Origin: an uncultured Coriobacteriaceae bacterium
GTDB taxonomy: Bacteria; Actinomycetota; Coriobacteriia; Coriobacteriales; Atopobiaceae
Length of the DNA: 54,487 nt
Assembly: GCA_902801175.1 (NCBI GenBank)
Contig: CADCHF010000024.1
Coordinates: 1 to 54,487, forward strand
Direction: 5' to 3'
Shown here: in pieces, positions 26,091-34,445 of the stretch
Position numbering within the stretch: position 1 is the stretch's first letter
Layout of the letters: the number at the start of each line of letters is the position of its first letter
The notes under the pieces: model-generated
Told to the model about the DNA's origin: nothing
The model's database searches: none
The model's input: the letters and a program-made list of their open reading frames with translations, nothing else
Program-made: the position numbers and the translations under genes

Positions 26091-28427
26091 CTAGAGCCCA
26101 GGATGGGAGAGCTCGGACTCGTCGATGCGGAAGTCTCCTCCGCTGACAGAGATCGAACAGGGCGTGGCGGTGCTGTTGGCGTTTGCGTACGCGCTAAAGT
26201 AGATGCGGTCTCCCAGAGCGTGCGGGCGTATTGCCAGCTCGAGACCAGAGCGGCTCCAAAGGGTTTCCACCGACCCTCCGCGCGAGGCTCGGTAGACGAA
26301 CGCCTGCTGGTCACCGTTGTCATACTGCAGCATCACAATGGCATCGTCACCATATGCGGTAATGCCCTTGTCGTCCATGGCCGCATCTCCGCAGGTTGCC
26401 GATCCAGTCTCTTGGCCACTGGCGAGGTCGACCCAACGCAACGAGTACACATTGGACGTTCTGCTTTCCAAAATGAGCGAGGTGGTGCCAACGGTGAAGT
26501 TGTCCCAGGGAGCTCCAGAGTAGATGCGCGTGCGTGAGCCATCGGACCCAATTCGAACAAAGCTGCACATGTCGCCCTCGGCAAGATACAGGCTTCCGTT
26601 GGTGCAGAAGAACTCGGCGTCGCCCTGCAGCTGGACCTCGGTGCGGTCTCCAGAGCCATCGACTCCAATGGAGTGCACCGCTCCGCCGGCGTAGTAGTAG
26701 ATGCGCCCATTCATAATGTAGAACTTAATGAACCTACCGAAGCTGTCCACGTTGGCAAGCTCGCGGTAGCCACTGCCGTCAAGGTTGATGCGAGCGATGG
26801 TGCCGCTGTCAAAGAGCTGGTCGCCGTCGTAGTCGTTGCCAATGCCAAAGTAGACGTACTGCCCGTCGCACAGGATGTTGAACAGACCCCGCCCACTTGG
26901 TTCGCTAAAGATGACCCGCGAAGAGCCGCCCGAGACGCTGCGGGCAACTATCTTGGTTGAGTACGCCGAGTCAAAGAGGCGATAGTAGAGCGTGGAACCG
27001 CTCAGGTCCTGGTCTGCATGCTCAAGGACGTTGCCGGCATGCGAGGTGTAGTTGGTGTTGACCGTGCTGTTGCCGCTGGTATCCGACGCGGTGCCCTTAG
27101 AGAGCTGGTAGGTGACCGTCTCGCCCTTCTTTACCTTGGTCTTTGCCTTGGGAGACTGCTGCGCCACCGTGCCCTTGTCAAGACCGCTGGCAACGGGGTC
27201 GCCTTCCTTTCCGTTAAGGCCAAGCTCTTCGAGGGCCTCCAGCGCATCGGCGGCGCTCAAGCCCACAAGGTTGGGCACCTTGACCTGCTCGTCGCTCTTG
27301 GAGCCCGACGAGAGCCTATAGATAACGGTCGTTCCCTCGGCGACCTCGGTGCCTTCGCCGGGAGTCTGCTCGGCCACGCGGCCCTTGGCAACGGTGTCGC
27401 TCTGCACGTCATCGCCCTGTTCGCCTTCGAGGCCGCTGTCCGCAAGAAGCTCCTCGGCCTCCTTTGAGGTCAGGCCCTCGAGCGATGGGACCTCGATGCT
27501 GGGGTCGTCGCTGCCCGAAGAAACCACGAGGTCGATCTTGGTAAAGCTCGTCACGTTGTCGTTGGCGGATGGGGTCTGGCTGATGACCTCGTCCTTTGCA
27601 ACGGTGTCGGATTCTTGGTAGGTGATCTGTCCCTGCTCAAAGTGCTCGCTGCTGTCTATGACCTCAAGGGCCTCGGCCAAGGTGAGCGAGGTGAGCTGGG
27701 GCACGGCATAGGCGTTCTTTGGCCTTGTGACCAAGAACACCACCACCATCAAGAGGGCGATGGCTGCCCCCACGCCAGCTCCGACGAGCCATGAGGGAAC
27801 CCTGTTGGGCTCAGGCGTGGGCGCCGATTGGGGTGCGGTGACAGGCCCGGTTTCCCAACCAGGTTCGTTGGGGTTTCCGCTGTAGATGGTGGTGGGCCTA
27901 GAAACGGTGCCCGTGCCCTTGGGGGTGCCTGGCCATGGCGCCTGGCTAACGGGGGGAACGCCTGGTCCAAATCCCACGTCAGCGGTCATGCCCGGAAAGC
28001 CGGTGGTACCGTTCGTCGCGTTGTCTGCCTGCGGATACTCAAAGATGTCGCGAGGCTGCGTGAGGTCGGCCGCGGGTGGTTGTGGAGCTGCGGGCGCCGC
28101 AATGCCAAGGGAGTCGCAGATACCGGCCGCCATCTGATAGCAAAGGTTGGTCGCGACGGCAGAGTTGATTGAGTACGAGTGCTCGAGCAGATCGACCCCT
28201 CGCAGATAGGCGGTCTCGAGGGCGTCGCTGGTGCCCTCCTCCAGTGCCTTGGCAAAGATTTCGATAACGCCCGACCTATAGTTATTAACGAGAACGTTGA
28301 ACTCTGGACTCTCGTCCTCGCCCATGTAGTCGCTCACATAGGAGAGGAACCTCTCCCTGTTGCTCAGCACTGCCGGACCAGCGCCCTGGCTCTCTAGCGC
28401 CTTTCGCACTGCCTCGCGAATGTCCAC
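26091..28427 (-). CDS. PASTA-repeat membrane protein with C-terminal propeller (DUF5050-like)
   Basis: A 778-residue protein starting at GTG with AGGGAGG upstream. Residues 1-115 form a helical cytoplasmic domain; 115-215 are Pro/Gly/Thr-rich; one membrane helix spans about 217-238 (LVGAGVGAAIALLMVVVFLV). Outside are three PASTA-like repeats (about 245-450), which in other proteins bind peptidoglycan fragments, with TPGEGTEV and SPKAKTKV turns. The remainder (about 470-778) has repeated YYxxG/INLDGSG motifs of a DUF5050-like beta-propeller. Unlike PknB, the kinase domain is absent, so this looks like a sensor split from its kinase. It lies 56 nt before the ABC gene on the same strand, probably one operon. 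Confidence 0.85.
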   Translation of the reverse strand: MDIREAVRKALESQGAGPAVLSNRERFLSYVSDYMGEDESPEFNVLVNNYRSGVIEIFAKALEEGTSDALETAYLRGVDLLEHSYSINSAVATNLCYQMAAGICDSLGIAAPAAPQPPAADLTQPRDIFEYPQADNATNGTTGFPGMTADVGFGPGVPPVSQAPWPGTPKGTGTVSRPTTIYSGNPNEPGWETGPVTAPQSAPTPEPNRVPSWLVGAGVGAAIALLMVVVFLVTRPKNAYAVPQLTSLTLAEALEVIDSSEHFEQGQITYQESDTVAKDEVISQTPSANDNVTSFTKIDLVVSSGSDDPSIEVPSLEGLTSKEAEELLADSGLEGEQGDDVQSDTVAKGRVAEQTPGEGTEVAEGTTVIYRLSSGSKSDEQVKVPNLVGLSAADALEALEELGLNGKEGDPVASGLDKGTVAQQSPKAKTKVKKGETVTYQLSKGTASDTSGNSTVNTNYTSHAGNVLEHADQDLSGSTLYYRLFDSAYSTKIVARSVSGGSSRVIFSEPSGRGLFNILCDGQYVYFGIGNDYDGDQLFDSGTIARINLDGSGYRELANVDSFGRFIKFYIMNGRIYYYAGGAVHSIGVDGSGDRTEVQLQGDAEFFCTNGSLYLAEGDMCSFVRIGSDGSRTRIYSGAPWDNFTVGTTSLILESRTSNVYSLRWVDLASGQETGSATCGDAAMDDKGITAYGDDAIVMLQYDNGDQQAFVYRASRGGSVETLWSRSGLELAIRPHALGDRIYFSAYANANSTATPCSISVSGGDFRIDESELSHPGL

Positions 28428-28617
28428 GTGGTGCCTCCCTTATTGTTTAGGCCGCACGACCGACCGATTGCGGCGGTGGGCCTAGTGATTCTCAGTTGAT
28501 GTTTAACGTAAAGGTAATAGTAACAAAGCCCCTGTCCAAGGATGTTGCCCCGCAGGTTCCATTAGGGTCCCTTGGCACCAAGGAACGTCCATCTGTAACG
28601 CGGCAAATCCTTTGGGC

Positions 28618-28797
28618 TTAAACCTCGGTCGCTATCCAACCATCGCCAGCCTCCTCGTCGGGCGTGAGGCTGAGCTGCGCTGCTTCGGACGGCTCGGTTG
28701 GGGCGTCGCCAATAGGCGGCAAGCCGGTGGTCGACACCACAAGCTCGTCGTCGCTTGCGTCAAGCGGTTTGCTGTTGGGTGCTATATCGGTGGCCAT
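28618..28797 (-). CDS. Small acidic peptide, possible phosphoacceptor or exported peptide
   Basis: A 59-residue strongly acidic peptide (start at 28797) behind an excellent AGGAGG with five-base spacing; an upstream in-frame Met seven codons earlier is less likely. No cysteine, no membrane segment, no signal peptide. It is rich in Ser, Thr, Asp and Glu. SDDELVVSTTG recalls the end of RiPP leader peptides, and LTPDEE fits the pThr-x-x-Asp/Glu pattern liked by FHA domains. It is the first gene of the minus-strand unit with the PASTA and FHA-ABC proteins. Function is unknown. Confidence 0.6.
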   Translation of the reverse strand: MATDIAPNSKPLDASDDELVVSTTGLPPIGDAPTEPSEAAQLSLTPDEEAGDGWIATEV

Positions 28798-28929
28798 GGT
28801 GCCCTCCTGCTTTGTCAATGGGCATGAAACTGCACTTTTATATGGTTACGCATGCAATAAGCAGATTATTGCGCAACAATAGAAATGTTGAACTCAGTGA
28901 TACGTGTTTTGAAACAACACGGAGGAGAT

Positions 28930-29895
28930 ATGCCCGACAACCAAACGCCCGCATCGGTGCTATTTGACGACCTTAGACGACAGGCGGGTCTGTCAAACCG
29001 CGATGCAGCTCGCATACTTCTCTCCACGCGTCCCATTTACGAGGGGCGCTCTCCACGTGACCGTATCGAGGACCGCACCTTCCTCTCGCGTGAGGTGGTG
29101 CACATCCGTCCCGAGAACGTTAACCCATCGCTGTACGCCGACTTCTCGCAGAGTGCGCAAAACATCTGCGCCCGTATCGTGGCACGCTTTGGTGGGGGAG
29201 ACGCGGCCTATGCCCAGGTCATCAACTACTACTCGGGCGACGCCATGCAGCGTATGGCCATGTTGCTCAACAACTATGGTCGGGACGGGCAGATCTACAT
29301 CAATACCGTGCGCAGGGTGAGGTCGGCCCAGCTGCGCAGGGAAAACGACCGCGCTGTCCTGCTCGTGATGGCATATGTTGCCGTGGGCTGCCTGGCGGAC
29401 CCCCGTGCCGCCGCTGCCATTGTGGAGCAGTTCACGCGCAGGCAGCTGGCCACCGACCTTGTGACCATGGAAACGAGCGTGGGACCAAACCGCACCGGTG
29501 CGTTTATGCAGCAGGCGCCGTCAAACGACTCGCTTGGTCTTGTGCGTGTGGTTGACGGTGCCGTAAAGCCTCCCATCCACGAGCTGTCGAGCGGGCCCCA
29601 GGGCACGCTCATTGGCTCGCTGCCCATCGAGGGCAGTTGCATCACCGATGTTGAGGTTGACGTGTCGCGCCAGCATCTGGTGGTGTGGCAGCAGGCCGGG
29701 CGCTGGTGGTGCCAGGGCCTGGAGTCCACGAACGGTACCGTTCTCATCAACGGGGCCACCAAAGAGATCGTCACAGTTGAGCTGCCTCGCTCGGCGCGCA
29801 GGGGCGTCGCTCCAAAGCCAATCGAGATCAAGCCTGGCGATACCCTCTGCCTTGGGCTCAACACGCGCTTTCTCGTTATGCGCATGAGAGGCTAG
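28930..29895 (+). CDS. FHA-domain protein
   Basis: A 321-residue cytoplasmic protein. Start at 28930 is set by GGAGGAG; the frame extends 15 codons upstream without support. Residues 1 to about 210 are an unrecognised mostly helical domain with many Arg residues. Residues about 225-320 form an FHA domain: GTLIGSL, DVSRQHLVVW and STNGTVLING, a complete phosphothreonine-binding set (Arg, Ser, His, Asn). It ends eight bases before the kinase gene, so the two are co-transcribed and possibly translationally coupled. It is likely a kinase substrate or adaptor linking kinase and transporter. Confidence 0.85.
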   Translation: MPDNQTPASVLFDDLRRQAGLSNRDAARILLSTRPIYEGRSPRDRIEDRTFLSREVVHIRPENVNPSLYADFSQSAQNICARIVARFGGGDAAYAQVINYYSGDAMQRMAMLLNNYGRDGQIYINTVRRVRSAQLRRENDRAVLLVMAYVAVGCLADPRAAAAIVEQFTRRQLATDLVTMETSVGPNRTGAFMQQAPSNDSLGLVRVVDGAVKPPIHELSSGPQGTLIGSLPIEGSCITDVEVDVSRQHLVVWQQAGRWWCQGLESTNGTVLINGATKEIVTVELPRSARRGVAPKPIEIKPGDTLCLGLNTRFLVMRMRG

Positions 29896-29903
29896 TGAGC
29901 TAA

Positions 29904-31118
29904 GTGCCCGTTCTAACCCGTGACATGCGCATTCTGGAGCTTCTCACATTTCAGGCGCTCACCGACAACCCCAATGTTGACCGCGACTGGTTGCTGAGGC
30001 GTTTCATGACGCTCATTGCACCGCCCGCCTCGGAGGACCTGCTGGGCGGCAGCGGGGCCATCACACGTGCCTTCAACTGCTACGGCGAGTCGTTTGCCTG
30101 CAAGCGCATGCGCGAGATAAACGAGCGTGACGCCTATGAGCGCAGTCGCATCTACTCGGGTCGGCGCATGGCCTTTACGGAGGAGTACCGAGCGCATCAG
30201 GCTGTCTCAGGGGTGCAGGGCGTTCCTCGTCTGTATGGCATGGGCATGAGCCGCGAGGGACCGGTGGTGCTCATGGAGTGGGTCGAGGGGCACACGCTCG
30301 CCTCGTCCTCGTCGCTCTTTCCGGTGGCGCGAGGAGGCCGTGGCACGCACGGTGCAATCGTGGCCGCGGTTGGCGCCTCGGTTGCGCGCATCCTGCTGCA
30401 GGCTCGCCGCAGCGCCCCGAGCTTCATCCATCGTGACATCTCGCCCAGAAACATCATGGTCCGCGGTGGCGAGCAGGACATTCGCCGTCAGATAGGCTCG
30501 CTCGACTTTAAGCTGAGCCTCATTGACATGGGAAGCTCCTCGGTGCCTCAGGAGGGCAACCTCTCCATCACCATGAACTCTGACATCTGGCGCTATGGTA
30601 CGCCCGAGTACGCGGCCCCCGAGATGCTCACCAAAGACGTGCCGGGCATTGCGGCGCTGCGAAACTCGCAGAGCATTGACGTGTATGCGCTCTGTAGCGT
30701 GCTCTATGAGCTCTATGCGGGCTACACCCCATATGACATGGAGAACAACCAGCGCAGGCACGGCGTTAGCCCATACGTCATGAAGATGAGCTATGGACCA
30801 ATCTCGCTCTCGCTGCACGACAGCGCCGACCGCCAACTGGCAAACATGATCATGGGCGGCATCATGCCCAAGCAGAGCGACCGAATCTCGATGGAAGACC
30901 TCTATAGCGGCTGCATGGCCTACCTTGGTCGCAGGGACTCCGCAAGGCGCGTCATGCGCGACGCTCCCGTTCGCCCGAGGCAGACGCCGCTGCAGATCTC
31001 GGTCACAAGGCCAGAGAACGGGGGAGGAGCCATCAACGGTCCCTTGCCCGAGACCCTGGTCCATCAGATGGAGGAGTCGAGCCGTCGTGCCGGCCGCTTC
31101 CCCAGGTTCTTTGGCTAG
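29904..31118 (+). CDS. Serine/threonine protein kinase, no membrane segment
   Basis: A 404-residue cytoplasmic kinase. The glycine-rich loop region is GGSGAITRAF, the beta-3 lysine lies in FACKRM, the catalytic loop is HRDISPRNIM (Asp178), and the DFG position reads DMG (Asp208). The activation segment ends in GTPEYAAPEM. All core catalytic residues are present, so it should be active. Unlike PknB it has neither a membrane helix nor PASTA repeats; these occur in the divergent PASTA protein. The GTG start at 29904 has only a weak ribosome site and may rely on coupling to the FHA gene; an ATG at 29925 is an alternative. The C-terminal 60 residues are basic and likely disordered. Confidence 0.87.
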   Translation: MPVLTRDMRILELLTFQALTDNPNVDRDWLLRRFMTLIAPPASEDLLGGSGAITRAFNCYGESFACKRMREINERDAYERSRIYSGRRMAFTEEYRAHQAVSGVQGVPRLYGMGMSREGPVVLMEWVEGHTLASSSSLFPVARGGRGTHGAIVAAVGASVARILLQARRSAPSFIHRDISPRNIMVRGGEQDIRRQIGSLDFKLSLIDMGSSSVPQEGNLSITMNSDIWRYGTPEYAAPEMLTKDVPGIAALRNSQSIDVYALCSVLYELYAGYTPYDMENNQRRHGVSPYVMKMSYGPISLSLHDSADRQLANMIMGGIMPKQSDRISMEDLYSGCMAYLGRRDSARRVMRDAPVRPRQTPLQISVTRPENGGGAINGPLPETLVHQMEESSRRAGRFPRFFG

Positions 31119-31281
31119 CCTCTGCTGCTCTTGAATTGCTGTTTGGTTGATGGCCCATCGGTGCCATACGACCGCCAACTGGGAGTTTTGCCTAGGTATG
31201 CTGGTCGCTCTTGAGCTTAGACGGATAGACTGAGAGCGTAAGCAGGCGCTAAGGTAGTACTCATGGGAGGGATTGCGTGCC

Positions 31282-33210
31282 ATGAAGAGCCAGATGGATT
31301 CCCATGACGTGACAAACCGACCGCCAAGTTCCAATGGCGACAGTGCGGGTGTCCAGCAGCCCGAGCCGCAGGCCACGGGCGATGAGCAGGCTCCTGCTGA
31401 GGGTGCGGCCATCCCGTCGAGCGGCGTTTATCGGGGTGGGACGGCAACTCCACAGGCGGGGCAAGTCTCCCAACAGGGCTATGGGCAGCAGCCGTACCAG
31501 CAGCCATACGAGCAACAGCAGGGCTATGCTGGTGCGCCATATGGCCAGCAGCAGTCCTACCAGCAACAGACTTACCAGCAGCCGTATCCCTCGCGGCCCG
31601 CAGCAAATAAAGAGAGCACGCTGCTAAAGGTGGTGGCACTCGTCTTTGCTGGATTCCTGGGTACCACAACTCTTGTTGGCATCCTCATGGTGGCAGGGCT
31701 CTCGATGGCAATTGCATCGTGTGAGGCATCGTGTTCGGACAACCCCATTGGTGACTCCAGGGAAAACGCCCGCTTCATAAGTGCGACAGAGGCAAACGAG
31801 CTTGACCTCGCGACCCTTGACGCGCTCTATGGCTGCCTGGATTCGCTTTATGAGGTCGAAGCCACCTACTCTGACGACATCACTAGTGTTGATGACATGC
31901 GGGCTGCGCTCGAAGCCGGAGCTTGGCCCAAGCTCGAGGGCTACGGCGAGATTGACAGTCCCAGAAACCCTCAGGCATGGGTGCGCATAGCCGAGCTCTC
32001 TGCCCAATACATTGGGGACGAGACGGGCGAGCAGTGGGAGGTCATGGACTTTGCCTATCCCTTCCCCGACAATGGCCCGGTGCCCGCTCCCGCTGTGCGC
32101 GACGAAAACGACTACACCTCGACGCGGGTGCTCTGCACGAGTGGCAAGGACAAGGGCCTTGTTACGGAGGTCCTGTACTATCGCTGGGCACAGGAAGCGT
32201 ACTTTACCAGCATGATTGAGGACTCGAGGGAGATACGAGACGGGAAGCAAGCTGCATACGAGCGGCTGCGCAAGAACGAGAGCCTGGCTGGTCGGCAGTT
32301 TATGAAGGATGGGATGCAGCTTGACGTGTGGTCGACGGGCGAGGATGACCCGCTGCGTGACCCAGAGACCTTTGTGGCCCTGGCAAACGAACTTAACGAG
32401 GAGTTCAAGGGGCTCCGCATCTCGTTGCTGGTGGAGGACACGCCCTTTGTGCTCTGCTATGACTCGCTGGGCTACGACTATCCAAACGAACGCGACCAGA
32501 TGGTTGTGAGCTTTGACGAGGGCTGCAAGATGCTTGAGCAGTCTGGTGGCTCCTACTACTTTGACTATGCGGCCGCAGATCGGCTCCTCTCGCTCTTTGT
32601 GTGTGAGGACGATACGGCCACGACCGACGACCTTGAGGGCATGCTTGCGTCTAACGACGCAACGGACTATGGCAACCGTTGGTACCCTCCAAAAGAGGAC
32701 AGTGCATGGAGCGGCGAGCTCTGCGATGCCGTTGCTTCCGAGCTTGGGTGCGAAGCGAGCCAGGTCATAGCGGCAGCTGTCGTCGATGATCACGAGGATC
32801 GCGAGACGACCGTCAACGCTTGGGTTGTGGTTCCTCGAGGCGTGCTCCCCGAGACCCCCGACGAGTTTTGCGATGCGGCAAACCGCTTGCGTGACACGGC
32901 TTGGGACCTGTTGTCGCCAGTTGATGACGGGCACGAACGTCATTATCTCTACCTGCGCATATATGTCGTCGACGAGACGAGCATCACGACCGATGGGGGA
33001 GCTGAGGCGAGCTTTGAGAGCATGCGCTCGGCGGCTGAGTCTGACCCTACGCTACTCGAGGGTTATGAGGTTGACTTGCTGTTGGCCGCCAGGCCGAGCG
33101 CCTCGCTTTGGAAGGGCGACTCGACTCCTAGCCGCTATGACGCGAGCAAGGATGACGTGGGTGGAAGTATTGCGCTCTCGCGTGAGTGGCGCTTTGGGGC
33201 CAACATCTAG
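31282..33210 (+). CDS. Membrane protein with Gln/Tyr-rich cytoplasmic tail, unknown function
   Basis: A 642-residue protein, start at 31282 with GGAGGG ten bases upstream. The first 110 residues are low complexity, with imperfect QQxY repeats (for example YQQPYEQQQGY). One membrane helix follows (about 118-145), then a large acidic domain of about 490 residues that is probably extracytoplasmic. Four Cys near the membrane boundary (CEASC) may form disulfides. I do not recognise the large domain; parts resemble repeated YDSLGYD and WYPP motifs. It follows the kinase gene by 163 nt on the same strand and may belong to its unit. Confidence 0.75.
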   Translation: MKSQMDSHDVTNRPPSSNGDSAGVQQPEPQATGDEQAPAEGAAIPSSGVYRGGTATPQAGQVSQQGYGQQPYQQPYEQQQGYAGAPYGQQQSYQQQTYQQPYPSRPAANKESTLLKVVALVFAGFLGTTTLVGILMVAGLSMAIASCEASCSDNPIGDSRENARFISATEANELDLATLDALYGCLDSLYEVEATYSDDITSVDDMRAALEAGAWPKLEGYGEIDSPRNPQAWVRIAELSAQYIGDETGEQWEVMDFAYPFPDNGPVPAPAVRDENDYTSTRVLCTSGKDKGLVTEVLYYRWAQEAYFTSMIEDSREIRDGKQAAYERLRKNESLAGRQFMKDGMQLDVWSTGEDDPLRDPETFVALANELNEEFKGLRISLLVEDTPFVLCYDSLGYDYPNERDQMVVSFDEGCKMLEQSGGSYYFDYAAADRLLSLFVCEDDTATTDDLEGMLASNDATDYGNRWYPPKEDSAWSGELCDAVASELGCEASQVIAAAVVDDHEDRETTVNAWVVVPRGVLPETPDEFCDAANRLRDTAWDLLSPVDDGHERHYLYLRIYVVDETSITTDGGAEASFESMRSAAESDPTLLEGYEVDLLLAARPSASLWKGDSTPSRYDASKDDVGGSIALSREWRFGANI

Positions 33211-33293
33211 CGATTCCGCGTACGTGTAGCTGGGACGCTTGAATTCCGGCAAAGCTCCCTTGCCCGGGTGTGTTAGACCCCATTTGTGCGGGG

Positions 33294-33299
33294 TAAAAT
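33294..33299 (+). promoter_or_regulatory. Possible -10 element
   Basis: TAAAAT, 42 nt before the next start codon, with TGTTAG 17 bases upstream as a weak -35. A short GGGG/CCCC hairpin overlaps the spacer. Confidence 0.3.
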
Positions 33300-33335
33300 G
33301 ATGGCACCGGCCCGATTGCGGACAAGGGAGCGTCA

Positions 33336-34271
33336 ATGAGCGACACCTCGCGCAGGCATTCCACCAAGCGTACGTCACTGGCCAAAAAGGACGGGGCGCC
33401 CGACATGATCGAGCCTCGTCCCAGCGATTCTTATGACGACCGTTCTCTTGCACCTGCGGTAGTGCTCCTGGGCAAGCCACGCATTGTTGCGATTGTCGTC
33501 GCGCTTGCCATCGCGGTGATCTCGTTCTTTGTGTTGGCGGGAGTTGCGTCCTCCGTCGAGCACCACGCGACGACCATAGAGACGCTCGACGAGAAGAAGC
33601 AGACCGTTACCAATCTTGTGGCGGGCTCTACCGGCTCGTCGGCCGCCATCTCGCTTTTGCCTGGTGACGCAGGCACGCCCATCGCAGAGAAGCTCGTGGA
33701 CATAAGTTCCGACTTCCTCATTGTGCTTGCTGCCATCTACCTCGAGAAATACCTGCTTACCGTGTTGGGCATGGTGGCTTTCAAGATACTGGTTCCTGTG
33801 GGGTGCCTCGCCTTTGTCTTTGCGGTTTTGCTGGGGCGGCACGAGACGTTGAGCCGGTCGCTCTACGCCCTCTCGGCGCGTTTGGTGGTCTTTGGCCTTG
33901 CCGTCTATCTGGTGGTTCCGGCAAGCGTGAAGGTCTCAAACATGATTGAGGACACCTACCAGAGCTCCATCCAGGAGACCCTCCAGACTGCCGAGGAGAC
34001 CACAGAGGCAATTGAGGAGAGCGCGGAGCAGGGCGAGTCAAAGGACTCTGCCAACCCGCTGGCGTTCTTGACGCAGGTGCCCGATGAGCTGAACAAGCTC
34101 ACCGAGAGCGCCCAGAATTCGCTCAACAACTTTATCGAGGCCCTTGCGGTAATGATTGTGACCTCGTGCATCATCCCAATTTTGGTGCTGCTGTTCTTCC
34201 TGTGGCTCATGCGTGTCATCTTGGGCATCGACATCGATGTCCCCCTCCCGTCGCGCAAGCATCGCTGGTAG
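33336..34271 (+). CDS. Multi-pass membrane protein, unknown function
   Basis: A 311-residue protein starting behind AAGGGAG. It has a basic/polar N-terminus (1-45), a membrane helix at about 48-70, an extracytoplasmic loop, two or three further helices (about 130-205), an acidic Glu-rich stretch (about 210-245, likely coiled coil) and a last helix near 270-295 before a basic tail. No family recognised. It ends the plus-strand run begun by the FHA and kinase genes; its link to them is by position only. Confidence 0.75.
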   Translation: MSDTSRRHSTKRTSLAKKDGAPDMIEPRPSDSYDDRSLAPAVVLLGKPRIVAIVVALAIAVISFFVLAGVASSVEHHATTIETLDEKKQTVTNLVAGSTGSSAAISLLPGDAGTPIAEKLVDISSDFLIVLAAIYLEKYLLTVLGMVAFKILVPVGCLAFVFAVLLGRHETLSRSLYALSARLVVFGLAVYLVVPASVKVSNMIEDTYQSSIQETLQTAEETTEAIEESAEQGESKDSANPLAFLTQVPDELNKLTESAQNSLNNFIEALAVMIVTSCIIPILVLLFFLWLMRVILGIDIDVPLPSRKHRW

Positions 34272-34292
34272 AAGGTCGGGTGCCGGGGGCGT

Positions 34293-34377
34293 GTGTCAAG
34301 GGGACGTACACTTTGACACCCGTGTCGCGCACCCCCGTGTGACCTGAAGGTGTCAAAGCGCACGTCCCCGCTGACAC
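34293..34377. repeat. Family B inverted repeat (GTGTCA...GGGGACGTACA)
   Basis: Outer GTGTCAAGGGGACGTACACT and its near complement near 34350-34377 flank a 30-base centre. The same words recur at 41575-41704 and several times in 51889-52143. It lies directly before the GH32 gene 3 terminator. Confidence 0.75.
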
Positions 34378-34389
34378 TCCCAAAAAGAG

Positions 34390-34423
34390 AGGTGCCCCGC
34401 AGGTCGGATCCTGCGGGGCACCT
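34390..34423 (-). terminator. Terminator of GH32 gene 3
   Basis: Perfect 14 bp stem AGGTGCCCCGCAGG/CCTGCGGGGCACCT, followed on the minus strand by TCTTTTTG. Confidence 0.88.
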
Positions 34424-34445
34424 TTATGGCCTTGCTGGCTTTGCG

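Noticed and set aside
28797..28818. Upstream start (MTKQEGT) for the acidic peptide
   Set aside because: The AGGAGG would lie within the coding region; the second Met has ideal spacing.
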